A DNA stretch of 64,000 nt from Leclercia sp. AS011 (GCF_037152535.1 NZ_JBBCMA010000002.1:394358-458357); one strand, 5' to 3'. Shown: positions 1 to 10,018, numbered from the stretch's first letter. Program-made: numbers and translations. Notes: generated by a model from the letters alone, not told the origin.

Positions 1-18
1 ATTAACGAAAAAGTGGCG

Positions 19-498
19 TTACCAGCGGGCGGGTTTTTCGGCGTTCAGTTGCCCCAGCAGGGCGCTCAGGCTTTCGCCGTCAGGGAAGATCAGATCGGGG
101 GCGATTTCGAACAGCGGCCAGAGCATAAAGCCGCGGCGCTTCATGTCGTAGTGCGGCACCGTCAGGCGTTCGGTGTTAATCACCGCATCACCAAACAGCA
201 TGATGTCTAAGTCGAGGGTACGCGGTCCCCAGCGCTCTGCTTTACGCACGCGACCCTGCTGCAGCTCGATGCGCTGGGTGTTGTCCAGAAGCGCGTCGGC
301 GCTGAGAGCCGTGTCGATCGCGATGGCGGCGTTCAGGTAGTCGGGCTGATCCTGCGGGCCCAGCGGGGGGGTGCGGTAAAACGAGGAGAGGGCGACAACG
401 CGGCTCTGCGGGATGTCGCCCAGCGCCTGGACGGCAGCATTGACCTGCTCCAGCGGAGAGGCCAGATTGCTGCCGATGGCGATATACGCCAGCGTCAT
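19..498 (-). CDS. folK: 2-amino-4-hydroxy-6-hydroxymethyldihydropteridine pyrophosphokinase (HPPK)
   Basis: This enzyme transfers pyrophosphate from ATP to 6-hydroxymethyl-7,8-dihydropterin, the step before dihydropteroate synthase in folate synthesis in the cytoplasm. The 159-residue product has the family's usual length. It starts with the IAIGSNL strand and carries the signature [11 protein letters not shown] at residues 89-99, whose Asp96 and Asp98 correspond to the magnesium ligands. The [15 protein letters not shown] stretch near residues 42-56 forms the pterin site. The ATG overlaps the 3' end of pcnB by four bases, so the two are very probably co-transcribed and translationally coupled. 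The gene is complete: its stop lies 19 bases from the window edge. Confidence 0.97.
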   Translation of the reverse strand: MTLAYIAIGSNLASPLEQVNAAVQALGDIPQSRVVALSSFYRTPPLGPQDQPDYLNAAIAIDTALSADALLDNTQRIELQQGRVRKAERWGPRTLDLDIMLFGDAVINTERLTVPHYDMKRRGFMLWPLFEIAPDLIFPDGESLSALLGQLNAEKPARW

Positions 499-1892
499 GC
501 CGCGCCTTCGCGACGCGGTGCGCGCTTGCGTGGACGACGGTGACGACGACGCGGTGCCGGATCTTCATCCAGATCGCCCAGCATGTCTTTCTGCGCCGGT
601 GGTGCAGAAACCTGGAACTCACCCCACCACTGCACCAGCAGCTGCAGCTCGCGGTTGTTTTCCGCTTCGGCACGCAGGGCCATCAGATCGTAAGCCGCAC
701 GGAACTTAGGATGCTCCATTAGCTTCCACGCGCGTTTACCCTGACGACGGGACATCCGCAGCTGAAGCTGCCAGATATCACGCACCAGCGTGGTAATGCG
801 TTTCGGGATCGCCAGCGAGCGGCAGGCTTCATCCAGCACGTCGTTGGCGGCCAGCGCGAAGGCATCGTAATAGGCCAGACCGCTTTCCTGAGCAATCTTC
901 TGCGCCGTTTCCAGCAGCGGATACCAGAACATCGCGGCAAACAGGAACGCCGGATTCACGCGCATATCGTTCTGAATGCGGTTATCGGTGTTCTTCAGCA
1001 CCTGATCGATGATGCGCTCCATCGCGCTGTCACCTTTTTCGGTGAAGTTACGCGTGATGGTCGGGAACAGGGGCTGGAACAGGCTGTACTCGCGCAGCAG
1101 CTGATAGGTAGCAAAACCGTGGCCCGCCTGCAGCAGCTTCAGCGCCTCTTCAAACAGACGCGCCGGTGGCACATCGTTGATAAGCGTCGCCAGACGCGGG
1201 ATCGGCTCGGCGGTCTCTGGGCTGATCTGCATATCCAGCTTGGCGGCAAAACGCACGGCGCGCAGCATACGCACCGGATCTTCACGGTAGCGCGTTTCCG
1301 GGTTGCCGATCAGGCGAATGATGCCGGCTTTCAGGTCCGGTACGCCACCGACAAAATCGCGGACGGTAAAGTCAGCCACGCTGTAATAGAGGCTGTTGAT
1401 GGTGAAATCGCGACGCTGGGCATCTTCTTCGATAGAGCCAAAGATGTTGTCACGCAGCAACATGCCGTTCTGACCCTGTTGAGAGGTCGTGCGGTCTGAT
1501 GGGGTGCCTTCGTGATGACCACGGAAGGTTGCCACTTCAATGATCTCGGGCCCAAACATGACGTGGGCGAGACGGAAGCGACGACCGACCAGGCGGCAGT
1601 TGCGGAATAATTTACGCACCTGCTCAGGGGTGGCGCTGGTGGTCACGTCAAAATCTTTTGGCTTTTTGCCCAACAGTAAGTCACGCACCCCGCCACCAAC
1701 GAGATACGCCTCATAGCCAGCTTTATTCAGACGATAAAGGACCTTCAGGGCGTTTTCACTGATATCTTTGCGGGAAATAGCATGCTGCTCGCGCGGAATA
1801 ACCGACATCGTATTTTGAACAATGACGTCATCCGCCATGCTCTCATCGCGGCTCAGCACCTTACGGCAAAAATTAGCGACTCGGGTAAAAAT
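495..1892 (-). CDS. pcnB: Poly(A) polymerase I, starting at an AUU codon
   Basis: Poly(A) polymerase I adds 3' poly(A) tails to RNAs, which promotes their decay and controls ColE1-type plasmid copy number. The nucleotidyltransferase core is visible: GGGVRD at about residues 66-71 and the acidic pair DFD at about 80-82. A basic [16 protein letters not shown] tail ends the protein. The first GTG in frame, at 1859, would give 454 residues. Upstream of it the frame stays open and encodes [11 protein letters not shown] if the ATT at 1890-1892 is read as start. A GAGGTG Shine-Dalgarno sequence lies just before it (1897-1902). This gives 465 residues, the E. coli length. E. coli pcnB is known to start at AUU, so I chose this start. 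The 3' end overlaps folK. Confidence 0.93.
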   Translation of the reverse strand: MFTRVANFCRKVLSRDESMADDVIVQNTMSVIPREQHAISRKDISENALKVLYRLNKAGYEAYLVGGGVRDLLLGKKPKDFDVTTSATPEQVRKLFRNCRLVGRRFRLAHVMFGPEIIEVATFRGHHEGTPSDRTTSQQGQNGMLLRDNIFGSIEEDAQRRDFTINSLYYSVADFTVRDFVGGVPDLKAGIIRLIGNPETRYREDPVRMLRAVRFAAKLDMQISPETAEPIPRLATLINDVPPARLFEEALKLLQAGHGFATYQLLREYSLFQPLFPTITRNFTEKGDSAMERIIDQVLKNTDNRIQNDMRVNPAFLFAAMFWYPLLETAQKIAQESGLAYYDAFALAANDVLDEACRSLAIPKRITTLVRDIWQLQLRMSRRQGKRAWKLMEHPKFRAAYDLMALRAEAENNRELQLLVQWWGEFQVSAPPAQKDMLGDLDEDPAPRRRHRRPRKRAPRREGAA

Positions 1893-1903
1893 AATACACC
1901 TCG
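1890..1903 (-). promoter_or_regulatory. pcnB ribosome binding site with AUU start codon
   Basis: On the minus strand GAGGTG is followed after four bases by ATT, then the codons for [10 protein letters not shown]. The rare AUU initiator is published for E. coli pcnB, where it keeps the toxic enzyme at low level. Here both the codon and the downstream peptide are preserved. ATT occurs twice in a row, and I take the second (1890-1892) because it gives the expected N-terminus. Confidence 0.75.
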
Positions 1904-1945
1904 GTAGTGTGTGTTTCAGAATTCAGGACAAAAAATAGCGGCTAA

Positions 1946-2833
1946 TCATAGCTCAGCGAGACGCATTTGAGAATGCTGGATTTTCGGCACGCGGTTTAGC
2001 GACCACTGGGCCACCGCTTTTTCCAGTAATTCTTCGGTTCGCAGATCCTGCCACTCATGTGTTACATCCTGGTTTAGAAATTGTAAAGCATTGATAAGAA
2101 CAGGGCGAGGATCGCCCGTCGGTAATGCGGGGGCATGATTCTGTTTCGAGAGTTTCATCCCTTTTTCATTCACCACCAGCGGCAAATGAATATAGTCCGG
2201 CACCGGCCAGCCAAACAGCTGGTAGAGCGAAATCTGCCGTACGGTAGGCTCGATCAGATCGGCCCCGCGGACAATTTCGTTGACTCCCTGGAAATGGTCA
2301 TCCACCACGACCGCCAGATTGTAAGCAAACAGTCCGTCCCGGCGGTGGATAATAAAATCCTCGTCTGCCAGGCGTGGATCGGCATGGAATTCGCCCTGCA
2401 GCAGGTCGGTAAATCGGGTGACCGGATGCTGTTGCACCACGCGCACCGCGGCGTTTTCCGGGCCGTGATACAGGGTGCGGCAATGGCCGTCATAGACGCC
2501 GCCGACGCTCTGAATGCGGGCGCGGGTGCAGGTGCAGTAGTAAGAGAGTCCCTGGGCGTGCAGCCAGGCCAGGCGTTCGCGATAGGCATCGTGACGCTGA
2601 GACTGCCACAGCACCTCGCCGTCCCAGTGCAGGCCGTAATGTTCCAGCTGACGCAGAATGGTCTCTGCTGCACCGGGAACTTCACGCGGGGGGTCAATAT
2701 CTTCGATACGTACGCGCCAGATACCCTGGCGGGCACGGGCTTGCAGGTAGCTGCCAAGCGCGGCAATAAGCGAGCCGAAATGCAGTTCGCCAGAGGGGGA
2801 TGGCGCGAAGCGCCCAATATAGTCAGCAGGCAT
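1946..2833 (-). CDS. gluQRS: Glutamyl-queuosine tRNA(Asp) synthetase
   Basis: This is a shortened glutamyl-tRNA synthetase paralogue that attaches glutamate to the queuosine base at position 34 of tRNA(Asp) rather than to the 3' end. The catalytic Rossmann half is present: [15 protein letters not shown] at residues 7-21 (HIGH-type motif) and KLSK at 227-230 (KMSKS-type). The anticodon-binding half of true GluRS is missing, and the 295-residue length fits this. Cys100, Cys102, Tyr114 and Cys118 match the zinc site known in the E. coli protein YadB. It lies downstream of dksA on the same strand, 72 bases away, as in E. coli where the two are co-transcribed. Confidence 0.96.
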   Translation of the reverse strand: MPADYIGRFAPSPSGELHFGSLIAALGSYLQARARQGIWRVRIEDIDPPREVPGAAETILRQLEHYGLHWDGEVLWQSQRHDAYRERLAWLHAQGLSYYCTCTRARIQSVGGVYDGHCRTLYHGPENAAVRVVQQHPVTRFTDLLQGEFHADPRLADEDFIIHRRDGLFAYNLAVVVDDHFQGVNEIVRGADLIEPTVRQISLYQLFGWPVPDYIHLPLVVNEKGMKLSKQNHAPALPTGDPRPVLINALQFLNQDVTHEWQDLRTEELLEKAVAQWSLNRVPKIQHSQMRLAEL

Positions 2834-2905
2834 AATTACACAGCGCAGAAAGTAATCAGGCGGGAGAAGACTCCCGCCTGTAATAGCGTGATAACAGGGT
2901 CGGAA

Positions 2906-3361
2906 TTAACCGGCCATCTGTTTTTCGCGGATTTCTGCCAGCGTTTTGCAGTCGATACACAGGTCGGCTGTTGGACGGGCTTCCAGACGACGAATGCCGA
3001 TTTCGACACCGCAGGACTCGCAGAAGCCGAAATCTTCGTCTTCGACTTTTTTCAGCGTCTTCTCAATCTTCTTAATCAGCTTGCGTTCGCGGTCACGGTT
3101 ACGCAGTTCGAGGCTGAACTCTTCTTCCTGAGCGGCACGGTCTACCGGATCCGGGAAGTTAGCGGCTTCGTCCTGCATATGAGTAACGGTGCGATCCACT
3201 TCATCCCTGAGTTGATTACGCCATGCTTCAAGAATTCGCTTGAAGTGCGACAGCTGGGCTTCGTTCATATACTCTTCGCCCGGCTTCTCTTGATACGGCT
3301 CCACCCCAGCGATGGCGAGAATACTCAGGGACGATGTTTTACGGTTTTGCCCTTCTTGCAT
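2906..3361 (-). CDS. dksA: RNA polymerase-binding transcription factor DksA
   Basis: DksA enters the secondary channel of RNA polymerase and, with ppGpp, represses rRNA promoters and activates amino acid biosynthesis promoters. The 151-residue product has an N-terminal globular part, a coiled coil whose tip DPVDRAA holds Asp71 and Asp74, and a C-terminal four-cysteine zinc finger (CESC at about 114-117, CIDC at about 135-138). The frame is open six codons further upstream, but the ATG at 3361 follows AAGGAG at good spacing and gives the standard [11 protein letters not shown] start. Sequence is almost identical to the E. coli protein. A promoter candidate lies at 3421-3449. Confidence 0.97.
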   Translation of the reverse strand: MQEGQNRKTSSLSILAIAGVEPYQEKPGEEYMNEAQLSHFKRILEAWRNQLRDEVDRTVTHMQDEAANFPDPVDRAAQEEEFSLELRNRDRERKLIKKIEKTLKKVEDEDFGFCESCGVEIGIRRLEARPTADLCIDCKTLAEIREKQMAG

Positions 3362-3420
3362 GTTGCTTCTCCTTAACACGCACTATCGATCCCCGTGTTG
3401 GGGGAAAAATCAGGCCGCTA

Positions 3421-3449
3421 TAAATAGCAGATGCTTTTCCGTATGGCAA
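3421..3449 (-). promoter_or_regulatory. Candidate sigma70 promoter of dksA
   Basis: On the minus strand TTGCCA (3444-3449) and TATTTA (3421-3426) are separated by 17 bases, about 60 bases upstream of the dksA start. The spacing is optimal and each box has one or two mismatches from consensus. No experimental start site is available. Confidence 0.45.
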
Positions 3450-3538
3450 TTATCTAAACGTAACACTTGACAAGCCTGTGAGGAAAAGCGTATTTGCGCA
3501 CACGACCAGAACACTTAATAAACAACGCTCAACCCCTT

Positions 3539-4243
3539 TTATAACGTGACGGGAAGAGCGGATCTCAGAGTCATCTTATCGGCAGAAAGTTCCGCTTTGT
3601 AAGCCAAAACCTCCACCCCCTGCTTTTGTGCCTCATTCAACAGTTGCGCGTACTTAGGGTCAATATGACGGGCTGGTGAAAATCGTCCAATCGCGCTGTG
3701 CAATACCGCAAATAACAGCACCGCGCGCTTGCCCGCCGCCGCCATACTTATCAACTCCCGGAGATGCTTCTGCCCTCGCAGCGTTACCGCATCCGGAAAG
3801 TAGCCGTTATCCCTTTCAGCTAACGTCACTGATTTCACTTCAATATAGCACTCGGGTCGATCCTCTGCCTGCAACATAAAGTCGATTCTGCTGCCTTCCG
3901 CACCATATTTCACTTCGCTTTTTAAGGTGTTGTAGCCGCGCAGTTCAGGAATGAAATCCAGAGTAATCGCCTCTTTGACCAACTGGTTGGCCCGCAGCGT
4001 ATTGACGCAAATATATTCCCCGTCGGCAGTCTGGGTTATTTCCCAGGTGTGGGGATATTTGCGTTTGATATTTTCGGAGGTGGAGTACCAGACGGTATCG
4101 CCGGGCGTGGCGCAGCCGGTCATTGCCCCGGTATTGGGGCAGTGCAGGGTCAGCGTTTCGCCTTCCGGCGTCACCACGTCGGCCAGAAAACGTTTGTAGC
4201 GCTGCACCAGCGTGGCGGGTTGGAGGGCAGGGGTAAACTGCAT
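3539..4243 (-). CDS. sfsA: DNA-binding protein SfsA (sugar fermentation stimulation protein)
   Basis: SfsA was found in E. coli as a multicopy gene that restores maltose gene expression in certain crp mutants, and it is described as a DNA-binding protein; its exact job is unsettled. The 234-residue length equals the E. coli protein. Visible conserved stretches include [12 protein letters not shown] near residue 33, GSRIDFMLQ and YIEVKSVTL in the middle, and [16 protein letters not shown] further on. The acidic D...E-x-K arrangement resembles the PD-(D/E)XK nuclease fold, so a nuclease activity is possible. It lies 12 bases downstream of thpR on the same strand, so the two probably share a transcript. 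Confidence 0.94.
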   Translation of the reverse strand: MQFTPALQPATLVQRYKRFLADVVTPEGETLTLHCPNTGAMTGCATPGDTVWYSTSENIKRKYPHTWEITQTADGEYICVNTLRANQLVKEAITLDFIPELRGYNTLKSEVKYGAEGSRIDFMLQAEDRPECYIEVKSVTLAERDNGYFPDAVTLRGQKHLRELISMAAAGKRAVLLFAVLHSAIGRFSPARHIDPKYAQLLNEAQKQGVEVLAYKAELSADKMTLRSALPVTL

Positions 4244-4255
4244 ACAGATTCCTTG

Positions 4256-4786
4256 TTATTCGCTAAGCGTCCAGCGCTGAAGCGGCGTATAGCGGGTGCG
4301 TCCGCCGACAAAACGGCTCTCGTAGAGGACAAATTCATTCACCGGAAACGCCCACTGAAAACCCGGCGGCGGAATGGCCACCGCGTGGCTGGCGTCGCGC
4401 AGCAGGGTGATATGCGGATGAAACGGCTGTGGGCTCTGGTAACAGCCGCTGCGCGCCGCCTGGGCCCGCAGCATATTGGCGAGCTGCAATAATCCCCGGG
4501 GCGGCTGGCGCGTCCCCAGCCAGACGACCCGCGAGCGCAGCCACTGACCGGCATCGTCCAGCGTCAGGGTAAACCCAGGCTGGCGGATGCGACCGGCCAT
4601 GGCCGCCAGCGCCTGACGTTTCTCCTCGCTGACATCGCCTAAAAACGCCAGGGTCAGGTGCAGGTTAGCCCCGGCCACCGGACGGCCCGCTTCCGGGGCA
4701 AAGTGCCCGGCGCGCCAGCGCACGATCTGACGCTGGATCGGCGCGGGCATTTCAATGGCAAAGAACAGCCTTTTCGACTCAGACAT
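4256..4786 (-). CDS. thpR: RNA 2',3'-cyclic phosphodiesterase (2H family)
   Basis: ThpR (formerly LigT) belongs to the 2H phosphoesterases and can join or open 2',5' linkages in tRNA halves in vitro; its physiological role is unclear. The two defining HxTx motifs are present: HLTL at residues 43-46 and HITL at 125-128. The open frame runs 74 codons further upstream into the hrpB promoter region, but only the ATG at 4786 gives the usual MSESKRLFFAIEMP start and a 176-residue product. It is divergent from hrpB, with 73 bases between the two starts. Confidence 0.95.
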   Translation of the reverse strand: MSESKRLFFAIEMPAPIQRQIVRWRAGHFAPEAGRPVAGANLHLTLAFLGDVSEEKRQALAAMAGRIRQPGFTLTLDDAGQWLRSRVVWLGTRQPPRGLLQLANMLRAQAARSGCYQSPQPFHPHITLLRDASHAVAIPPPGFQWAFPVNEFVLYESRFVGGRTRYTPLQRWTLSE

Positions 4787-4859
4787 ACGGGGCACTCGGT
4801 AATGAATTGTGGCGATGCTACAATGTACGCCGTCTAAAGTTAACCCTCTGGAGCCATTC

Positions 4860-7289
4860 GTGTCCCTGTTGCCGGTCGCCGCTGTCCTTCCCGATCTTCT
4901 CCACGCGTTACAACACGCCCCCCAGGTTCTGCTTACTGCGCCCACCGGTGCGGGGAAATCAACCTGGCTGCCGCTGCAGATCCTGGCCGAGGGAAAGATT
5001 AACGGCAAAATTATTCTGCTCGAACCGCGGCGGATCGCCGCCCGTAACGTGGCGCAGCGGCTGGCGGATCTGCTGGGCGAAAAACCGGGGGAAACGGTGG
5101 GCTACCGGATGCGCGCCGAAACCTGCGTGGGGGCGACGACCCGACTGGAAGTCGTCACCGAGGGGATCCTCACCCGGATGCTGCAGCAGGATCCCGAGCT
5201 GACCGGCGTCGGGCTGGTGATCCTCGATGAGTTCCACGAGCGCAGCCTGCAGGCCGATCTGGCTCTGGCGCTGCTGCTGGATGTCCAGCAGGGGCTGCGC
5301 GAGGATCTTAAGCTGTTGATCATGTCCGCGACCCTGGATAACGATCGGCTCCAGCGCCTGCTGCCTGACGCACCCGCTCTCGTCTCTGAGGGACGCACCT
5401 TTCCGGTTGAGCGCCGCTATCAGTCGCTCTCAACCCATCAGCGCTTCGACGAAGCGGTGGCGGTCGCCACTGCTGAACTGCTGCGCCAGGAGTCCGGCTC
5501 GCTGCTGCTCTTTTTACCCGGCGTGATTGAGATCCAGCGCGTGCAGGAGCAACTCGCCCGCCGCTTGGCCGATGACGTGATGCTCTGCCCGCTGTATGGC
5601 GCGCTGTCGCTGGCCGAGCAGCGTAAGGCGATCCTGCCCGCCCCGGCGGGACTGCGCAAAGTGGTGCTGGCGACCAACATCGCCGAAACCAGCCTGACCA
5701 TCGAAGGCATCCGGCTAGTGGTGGACTCGGCTCAGGAGCGGGTGGCGACGTTCGATCCGCGCACCGGCCTGACCCGCCTGCTGACCCAGCGCGTCAGCCA
5801 GGCCTCAATGACCCAGCGCGCCGGACGCGCCGGGCGTCTGGAGCCCGGTATCTGCCTGCACCTGACGCCCTTTGAGCAGGCCGAGCGCGCGGCGGCGCAG
5901 GGTACCCCGGAAATTCTGCAAAGCGATCTCAGCGGTCTGCTGATGGAGTTATTGCAATGGGGTTGCCGGGATCCTGCTCAACTAAGCTGGCTGGATCTGC
6001 CGCCTGCGACTAACCTTGCTGCGGCCCGCCGTCTGTTAACCCAGCTCGGGGCGCTGGCGGGGGAACAGCTCACTGCCTTTGGTCAGAAGATGGCGAAGCT
6101 CGGTAACGATCCGCGGCTGGCGGCGATGCTGGCCAGCGCCGTGGGTGACGACGAAATTACGACGGCGGCAAAACTGGCGGCTATCCTTGAACAGCCGCCG
6201 CGAGGCGGCAGCAGCGATCTGGCCCAGGCCTTCTCCCGCAATCAGCCGGAGTGGCAGCAGCGCGCCCGGCAGTTAAGCGCGCGCCTCAACAGCCGCGGTG
6301 GAGCGCCGGACAGCGACCGCGTGCCTGCGCTGCTGGCAAAGGCGTTTCCCGACCGGATTGCCCGTCGCCGCGGGCTCGACGGGCGCTATCAGCTGGCGAA
6401 CGGCATGGGGGCGATGCTGCATAGCGACGACGCCATGACCCGCCACGAGTGGCTGATTGCGCCGCTGCTGTTGCAGGGCAACCAGTCCCCGGATGCCCGT
6501 ATTTTGTTGGGCTTAGCCGTGGACATCGATGCACTGATCGCGACCTCGCCGGATCTGGTGGAGCAGTCGGACACCGTCGAGTGGGATGAGGCCCAGGGCA
6601 CGCTGAAGGCCTTTCGCCGGGCGCAGATTGGCCGCCTGACGGTGAACGTCAAACCGCTGGCAAAGCCGTCAGAAGAGGAGTTGCACCAGGCGATGCTTAA
6701 CGGCATTCGCGATAAAGGGCTCAGCGTGCTGAACTGGACCCCGGAGGCGGAGCAGTACCGGATCCGCCTGCACTGCGCGGCGCAGTGGCTACCGGAGTTT
6801 GCCTGGCCTGCGGTGGACGAAGCCTCGCTGCTGGCGTCGCTCGAGACGTGGCTGCTGCCGCAAATGCAGGGTGTGCATTCGCTTCGTGCCCTGAAATCGC
6901 TGGATGTTAAGGCGGCGTTACAGAACTTAACCGACTGGTCGTTGCGTCAACGTCTGGATACTGAGCTGCCGGGGCATTACACTGTGCCGACCGGCAGCCG
7001 GATAGCCATTCGTTATCATGAAGATAATCCTCCGGCGCTGGCGGTAAGGATGCAGGAGATGTTTGGCGAGGCGACCACGCCGGCCATTGCCCAGGGGCGG
7101 GTGCCGCTGGTGCTGGAGCTGTTGTCCCCGGCCCAGCGTCCGCTGCAGATCACCCGCGATCTGGGGGCCTTCTGGGCCGGAAGCTACCGCGAGGTGCAAA
7201 AAGAGATGAAGGGGCGCTATCCCAAACATGTCTGGCCGGACGATCCGGCGAATACCGCGCCTACCCGGCGCACGAAGAAGTATTCGTAA
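4860..7289 (+). CDS. hrpB: ATP-dependent RNA helicase-like protein HrpB
   Basis: HrpB is a DEAH/RHA-family helicase-like protein with no firmly assigned substrate in enterobacteria. The Walker A motif APTGAGKST lies near residues 27-35. The DEFHERS Walker B (DEFH rather than DEAH), the SAT motif MSATLD and the QRAGRAGR motif VI follow in order, then the ratchet and the HrpB-specific C-terminal domain. I chose the GTG at 4860, preceded by CTGGAG, because it gives 809 residues and the family start (V/M)SLLPVAAVLP. An in-frame ATG at 4809 would add 17 residues that the family lacks. It is divergent from thpR. Confidence 0.94.
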   Translation: MSLLPVAAVLPDLLHALQHAPQVLLTAPTGAGKSTWLPLQILAEGKINGKIILLEPRRIAARNVAQRLADLLGEKPGETVGYRMRAETCVGATTRLEVVTEGILTRMLQQDPELTGVGLVILDEFHERSLQADLALALLLDVQQGLREDLKLLIMSATLDNDRLQRLLPDAPALVSEGRTFPVERRYQSLSTHQRFDEAVAVATAELLRQESGSLLLFLPGVIEIQRVQEQLARRLADDVMLCPLYGALSLAEQRKAILPAPAGLRKVVLATNIAETSLTIEGIRLVVDSAQERVATFDPRTGLTRLLTQRVSQASMTQRAGRAGRLEPGICLHLTPFEQAERAAAQGTPEILQSDLSGLLMELLQWGCRDPAQLSWLDLPPATNLAAARRLLTQLGALAGEQLTAFGQKMAKLGNDPRLAAMLASAVGDDEITTAAKLAAILEQPPRGGSSDLAQAFSRNQPEWQQRARQLSARLNSRGGAPDSDRVPALLAKAFPDRIARRRGLDGRYQLANGMGAMLHSDDAMTRHEWLIAPLLLQGNQSPDARILLGLAVDIDALIATSPDLVEQSDTVEWDEAQGTLKAFRRAQIGRLTVNVKPLAKPSEEELHQAMLNGIRDKGLSVLNWTPEAEQYRIRLHCAAQWLPEFAWPAVDEASLLASLETWLLPQMQGVHSLRALKSLDVKAALQNLTDWSLRQRLDTELPGHYTVPTGSRIAIRYHEDNPPALAVRMQEMFGEATTPAIAQGRVPLVLELLSPAQRPLQITRDLGAFWAGSYREVQKEMKGRYPKHVWPDDPANTAPTRRTKKYS

Positions 7290-7313
7290 CGGTCATTGTC
7301 GTTCGGGTAAGTT

Positions 7314-7343
7314 GTAGGCCGGGTAAGCGCAGCGCCACCCGGC
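7314..7343 (+). repeat. REP element
   Basis: This is a typical enterobacterial repetitive extragenic palindrome: GTAGGCCGGGTAAGCGCAGC followed by the complementary CGCCACCCGGC arm. It lies between hrpB and mrcB. The same core recurs at 16197-16274, 19559-19588 and 26228-26301. REP palindromes can protect upstream mRNA ends and bind gyrase or IHF when paired. Confidence 0.85.
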
Positions 7344-7349
7344 AAATGT

Positions 7350-7368
7350 CCTCTCCCACAGGGAGAGG
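7350..7368 (+). repeat. CCTCTCCC/GGGAGAGG hairpin upstream of mrcB
   Basis: A perfect 8-bp stem (7350-7357 with 7361-7368) with an ACA loop follows directly on the REP element. A very similar hairpin lies behind mrcB at 9999-10018, so the gene is bracketed by the pair. It may end hrpB transcription, though the T tract is poor. Confidence 0.6.
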
Positions 7369-7464
7369 GGAAAACGCGGTTTATTTTGAGAGATTTCTTC
7401 TTCCTCCATCAGGGGGAAGAACTGAGAATCGGGCCCTTGCGCCTGATAGTTGCGGAGAGAGAGC

Positions 7465-9990
7465 ATGGCGGGGAATGACCGCGAGCCAATAGGACGTAAA
7501 GGAAAACCTTCACGTCCGGCGAAAGAAAAGGCAGGCCGTCGTCGCCTCAGTGATGAGGAGTATGACGACGTGGATAATGAGTATGAGGATGAAGCATCCG
7601 TGCCACGTAAAGGAAAAGGCAAAAAAGGGAAACCTCGCGGCAAGCGCGGCTGGTTCTGGCTGCTGCTGAAGCTGTTAATTGTTTTCATCGTCCTGCTGGC
7701 GATCTACGGCGTCTATCTGGATCAGAAGATCCGTAGCCGTATCGACGGCAAAGTCTGGCAACTGCCGGCGGCGGTATATGGCCGGATGGTCAACCTCGAG
7801 CCGGAAATGACCATCAGCAAGAACGAGATGGTTAAGCTGCTGGAGGCCACTCAGTATCGCCAGGTGACGAAGATGACGCGTCCGGGCGAGTTCACGGTGC
7901 AGGCGAAAAGCATCGAGATGATCCGTCGTCCGTTTGACTTCCCGGACAGCAAAGAGGGACAGGTGCGCGCGCGTCTGACCTTCGACGGCGATCATATCGA
8001 CACCATCGAGAATATGGAGAACAACCGTCAGTTCGGCTTCTTCCGTCTCGATCCGCGGCTGATCACCATGCTCTCCTCGCCAAACGGCGAGCAGCGTCTG
8101 TTCGTCGCGCGTAACGGCTTCCCGGATCTGCTGGTGGATACCCTGCTGGCGACCGAAGACCGTCACTTCTATGAGCACGACGGCGTCAGCCTCTACTCCA
8201 TCGGTCGTGCGGTGCTGGCGAACCTGACCGCCGGGCGCACGGTGCAGGGGGCAAGTACCCTGACCCAGCAGCTGGTGAAGAACCTGTTCCTCTCCAGCGA
8301 ACGCTCCTACTGGCGTAAGGCCAACGAAGCCTACATGGCGGTGCTGATGGACGCCCGCTACAGCAAGGATCGCATTCTTGAGCTGTACATGAACGAAGTC
8401 TACCTCGGTCAGAGCGGCGACAATGAAATCCGCGGCTTCCCGCTGGCGAGCCTCTACTACTTTGGCCGTCCGGTGGAAGAGCTGAGCCTCGACCAGCAGG
8501 CGCTGCTGGTGGGCATGGTGAAAGGGGCGTCGATCTACAACCCGTGGCGTAACCCGAAACTGGCCCTGGAGCGGCGTAATCTGGTGCTGCGTCTGCTGCA
8601 ACAGCAGCAGGTGATCGACCAGGAGCTGTACGACATGCTCAGCGCCCGTCCGTTAGGCGTCCAGCCGCGCGGCGGCGTGATCTCCCCGCAGCCTGCCTTT
8701 ATGCAGATGGTGCGTCAGGAGCTGCAGACCAAGCTGGGCGACAAGGTCAAAGATCTCTCCGGCGTGAAGATCTTCACCACCTTTGACTCCGTGGCGCAGG
8801 ACGCCGCAGAGAAAGCGGCGGTGGAAGGCATTCCGGCGCTGAAAAAGCAGCGTAAGCTGAACGATCTGGAGACCGCGATGGTGGTGGTCGATCGGACCAG
8901 CGGTGAAGTGCGGGCGATGGTCGGCGGGGCAGAGCCGCAGTTTGCGGGCTACAACCGCGCCATGCAGGCACGCCGCTCGATTGGTTCTCTGGCAAAACCG
9001 GCGACCTATCTTACCGCCCTGAGCCAGCCGAACCAGTATCGTCTGAATACCTGGATTGCCGATGCCCCGATTGCCCTGCGCCAGCCGAATGGCCAGGTGT
9101 GGTCGCCGCAGAACGACGACAAACAGTACAGCGGTCAGGTAATGCTGGTGGACGCGCTGACGCGCTCCATGAACGTGCCGACGGTTAACCTCGGGATGGC
9201 GCTGGGTCTGCCGGCGGTTACCGATACCTGGCTGAAGCTGGGCGTACCGAAAGATCAGCTGCATCCGGTTCCGGCGATGCTGTTAGGTGCCCTGAACCTG
9301 ACACCAATTGAAGTGGCGCAGGCGTTCCAGACCATCGCCAGCGGCGGTAACCGGGCCCAGCTCTCTGCGCTGCGTTCGGTGATTGCTGAAGATGGCACGC
9401 CGCTGTACCAGAGCTTCCCGCAGGCCGAGCGTGCCGTACCGGCGCAGGCGGCCTACATGACCCTGTGGACCATGCAGCAGGTAGTGCAGCGCGGAACCGG
9501 TCGCCAGCTTGGTGCCAAGTATCCGGGCCTGCATCTGGCGGGTAAAACCGGTACCACCAACAACAACGTCGATACCTGGTTTGCGGGCATCGACGGCCGT
9601 GAAGTGGTGATCACCTGGGTAGGCCGCGACAACAACCAGCCGACGAAGCTGTACGGTGCCAGCGGGGCGATGTCGATCTACCAGCGCTATCTGGCTAACC
9701 AGTCGCCGGTTCCATTAACCCTGACGCCACCGGAAGATATCGTGGATATGGGCGTGGATGAGTCGGGTACCTTCGTGTGTGGCGGCGGGATGCGCAGCGT
9801 TCCGGTCTGGACCTCCAACCCGGACTCACTGTGCCAGGCCCCAGCGCCGCAGCCGACGGGTAACCCGTTCGAGCAGTCTTCTCCTCAGCAGCAGCAGCCG
9901 CAGCAACAACAACAGCCGCAGCAGCAGAATGAGAAGAAGGACAGCGACGGCGTCGCGGGCTGGATCAAGGATATGTTCGGCGGTAACTAA
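7465..9990 (+). CDS. mrcB: Penicillin-binding protein 1b, bifunctional peptidoglycan synthase
   Basis: PBP1b polymerises glycan strands from lipid II and cross-links peptides in the periplasm. The order is: charged cytoplasmic tail (1-63), one membrane segment (about 64-86), UB2H domain for LpoB, GT51 glycosyltransferase with catalytic [10 protein letters not shown], and transpeptidase with SIGSLAKP (nucleophile Ser near 508), SMN and KTGTT. The C-terminal tail is rich in glutamine and ends WIKDMFGGN. The start at 7465 gives [10 protein letters not shown] and 841 residues; five extra upstream codons are unlikely. Residue 46, the internal methionine that starts the short E. coli isoform, is a GTG valine here. 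Hairpins flank the gene on both sides. Confidence 0.97.
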   Translation: MAGNDREPIGRKGKPSRPAKEKAGRRRLSDEEYDDVDNEYEDEASVPRKGKGKKGKPRGKRGWFWLLLKLLIVFIVLLAIYGVYLDQKIRSRIDGKVWQLPAAVYGRMVNLEPEMTISKNEMVKLLEATQYRQVTKMTRPGEFTVQAKSIEMIRRPFDFPDSKEGQVRARLTFDGDHIDTIENMENNRQFGFFRLDPRLITMLSSPNGEQRLFVARNGFPDLLVDTLLATEDRHFYEHDGVSLYSIGRAVLANLTAGRTVQGASTLTQQLVKNLFLSSERSYWRKANEAYMAVLMDARYSKDRILELYMNEVYLGQSGDNEIRGFPLASLYYFGRPVEELSLDQQALLVGMVKGASIYNPWRNPKLALERRNLVLRLLQQQQVIDQELYDMLSARPLGVQPRGGVISPQPAFMQMVRQELQTKLGDKVKDLSGVKIFTTFDSVAQDAAEKAAVEGIPALKKQRKLNDLETAMVVVDRTSGEVRAMVGGAEPQFAGYNRAMQARRSIGSLAKPATYLTALSQPNQYRLNTWIADAPIALRQPNGQVWSPQNDDKQYSGQVMLVDALTRSMNVPTVNLGMALGLPAVTDTWLKLGVPKDQLHPVPAMLLGALNLTPIEVAQAFQTIASGGNRAQLSALRSVIAEDGTPLYQSFPQAERAVPAQAAYMTLWTMQQVVQRGTGRQLGAKYPGLHLAGKTGTTNNNVDTWFAGIDGREVVITWVGRDNNQPTKLYGASGAMSIYQRYLANQSPVPLTLTPPEDIVDMGVDESGTFVCGGGMRSVPVWTSNPDSLCQAPAPQPTGNPFEQSSPQQQQPQQQQQPQQQNEKKDSDGVAGWIKDMFGGN

Positions 9991-9998
9991 TACGATTT

Positions 9999-10018
9999 CC
10001 CTCTCCTGCGGGAGAGGG
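9999..10018 (+). terminator. Hairpin downstream of mrcB
   Basis: CCCTCTCC and GGAGAGGG form an 8-bp stem with a TGCG loop nine bases after the mrcB stop. It is followed by ACTTTT, a weak T tract. It probably ends mrcB transcription and separates it from fhuA. Its arms repeat those of the hairpin at 7350-7368. Confidence 0.6.

Noticed and set aside
2135..3376. 413-codon plus-strand frame over gluQRS and dksA
   Set aside because: It spans two conserved minus-strand genes and their intergenic spacer, so it is a shadow.
3467..3496. Plus-strand TTGACA with TATTTG 18 bases on, between dksA and sfsA
   Set aside because: It would drive an antisense transcript into the 3' end of sfsA. The -10 box is poor, and I see no gene for it to serve.
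9880..9940. CAG/CAA repeat tract at the mrcB 3' end as a possible microsatellite
   Set aside because: It encodes the glutamine-rich PBP1b tail that also occurs in E. coli, with mixed codons, so it is ordinary coding sequence.
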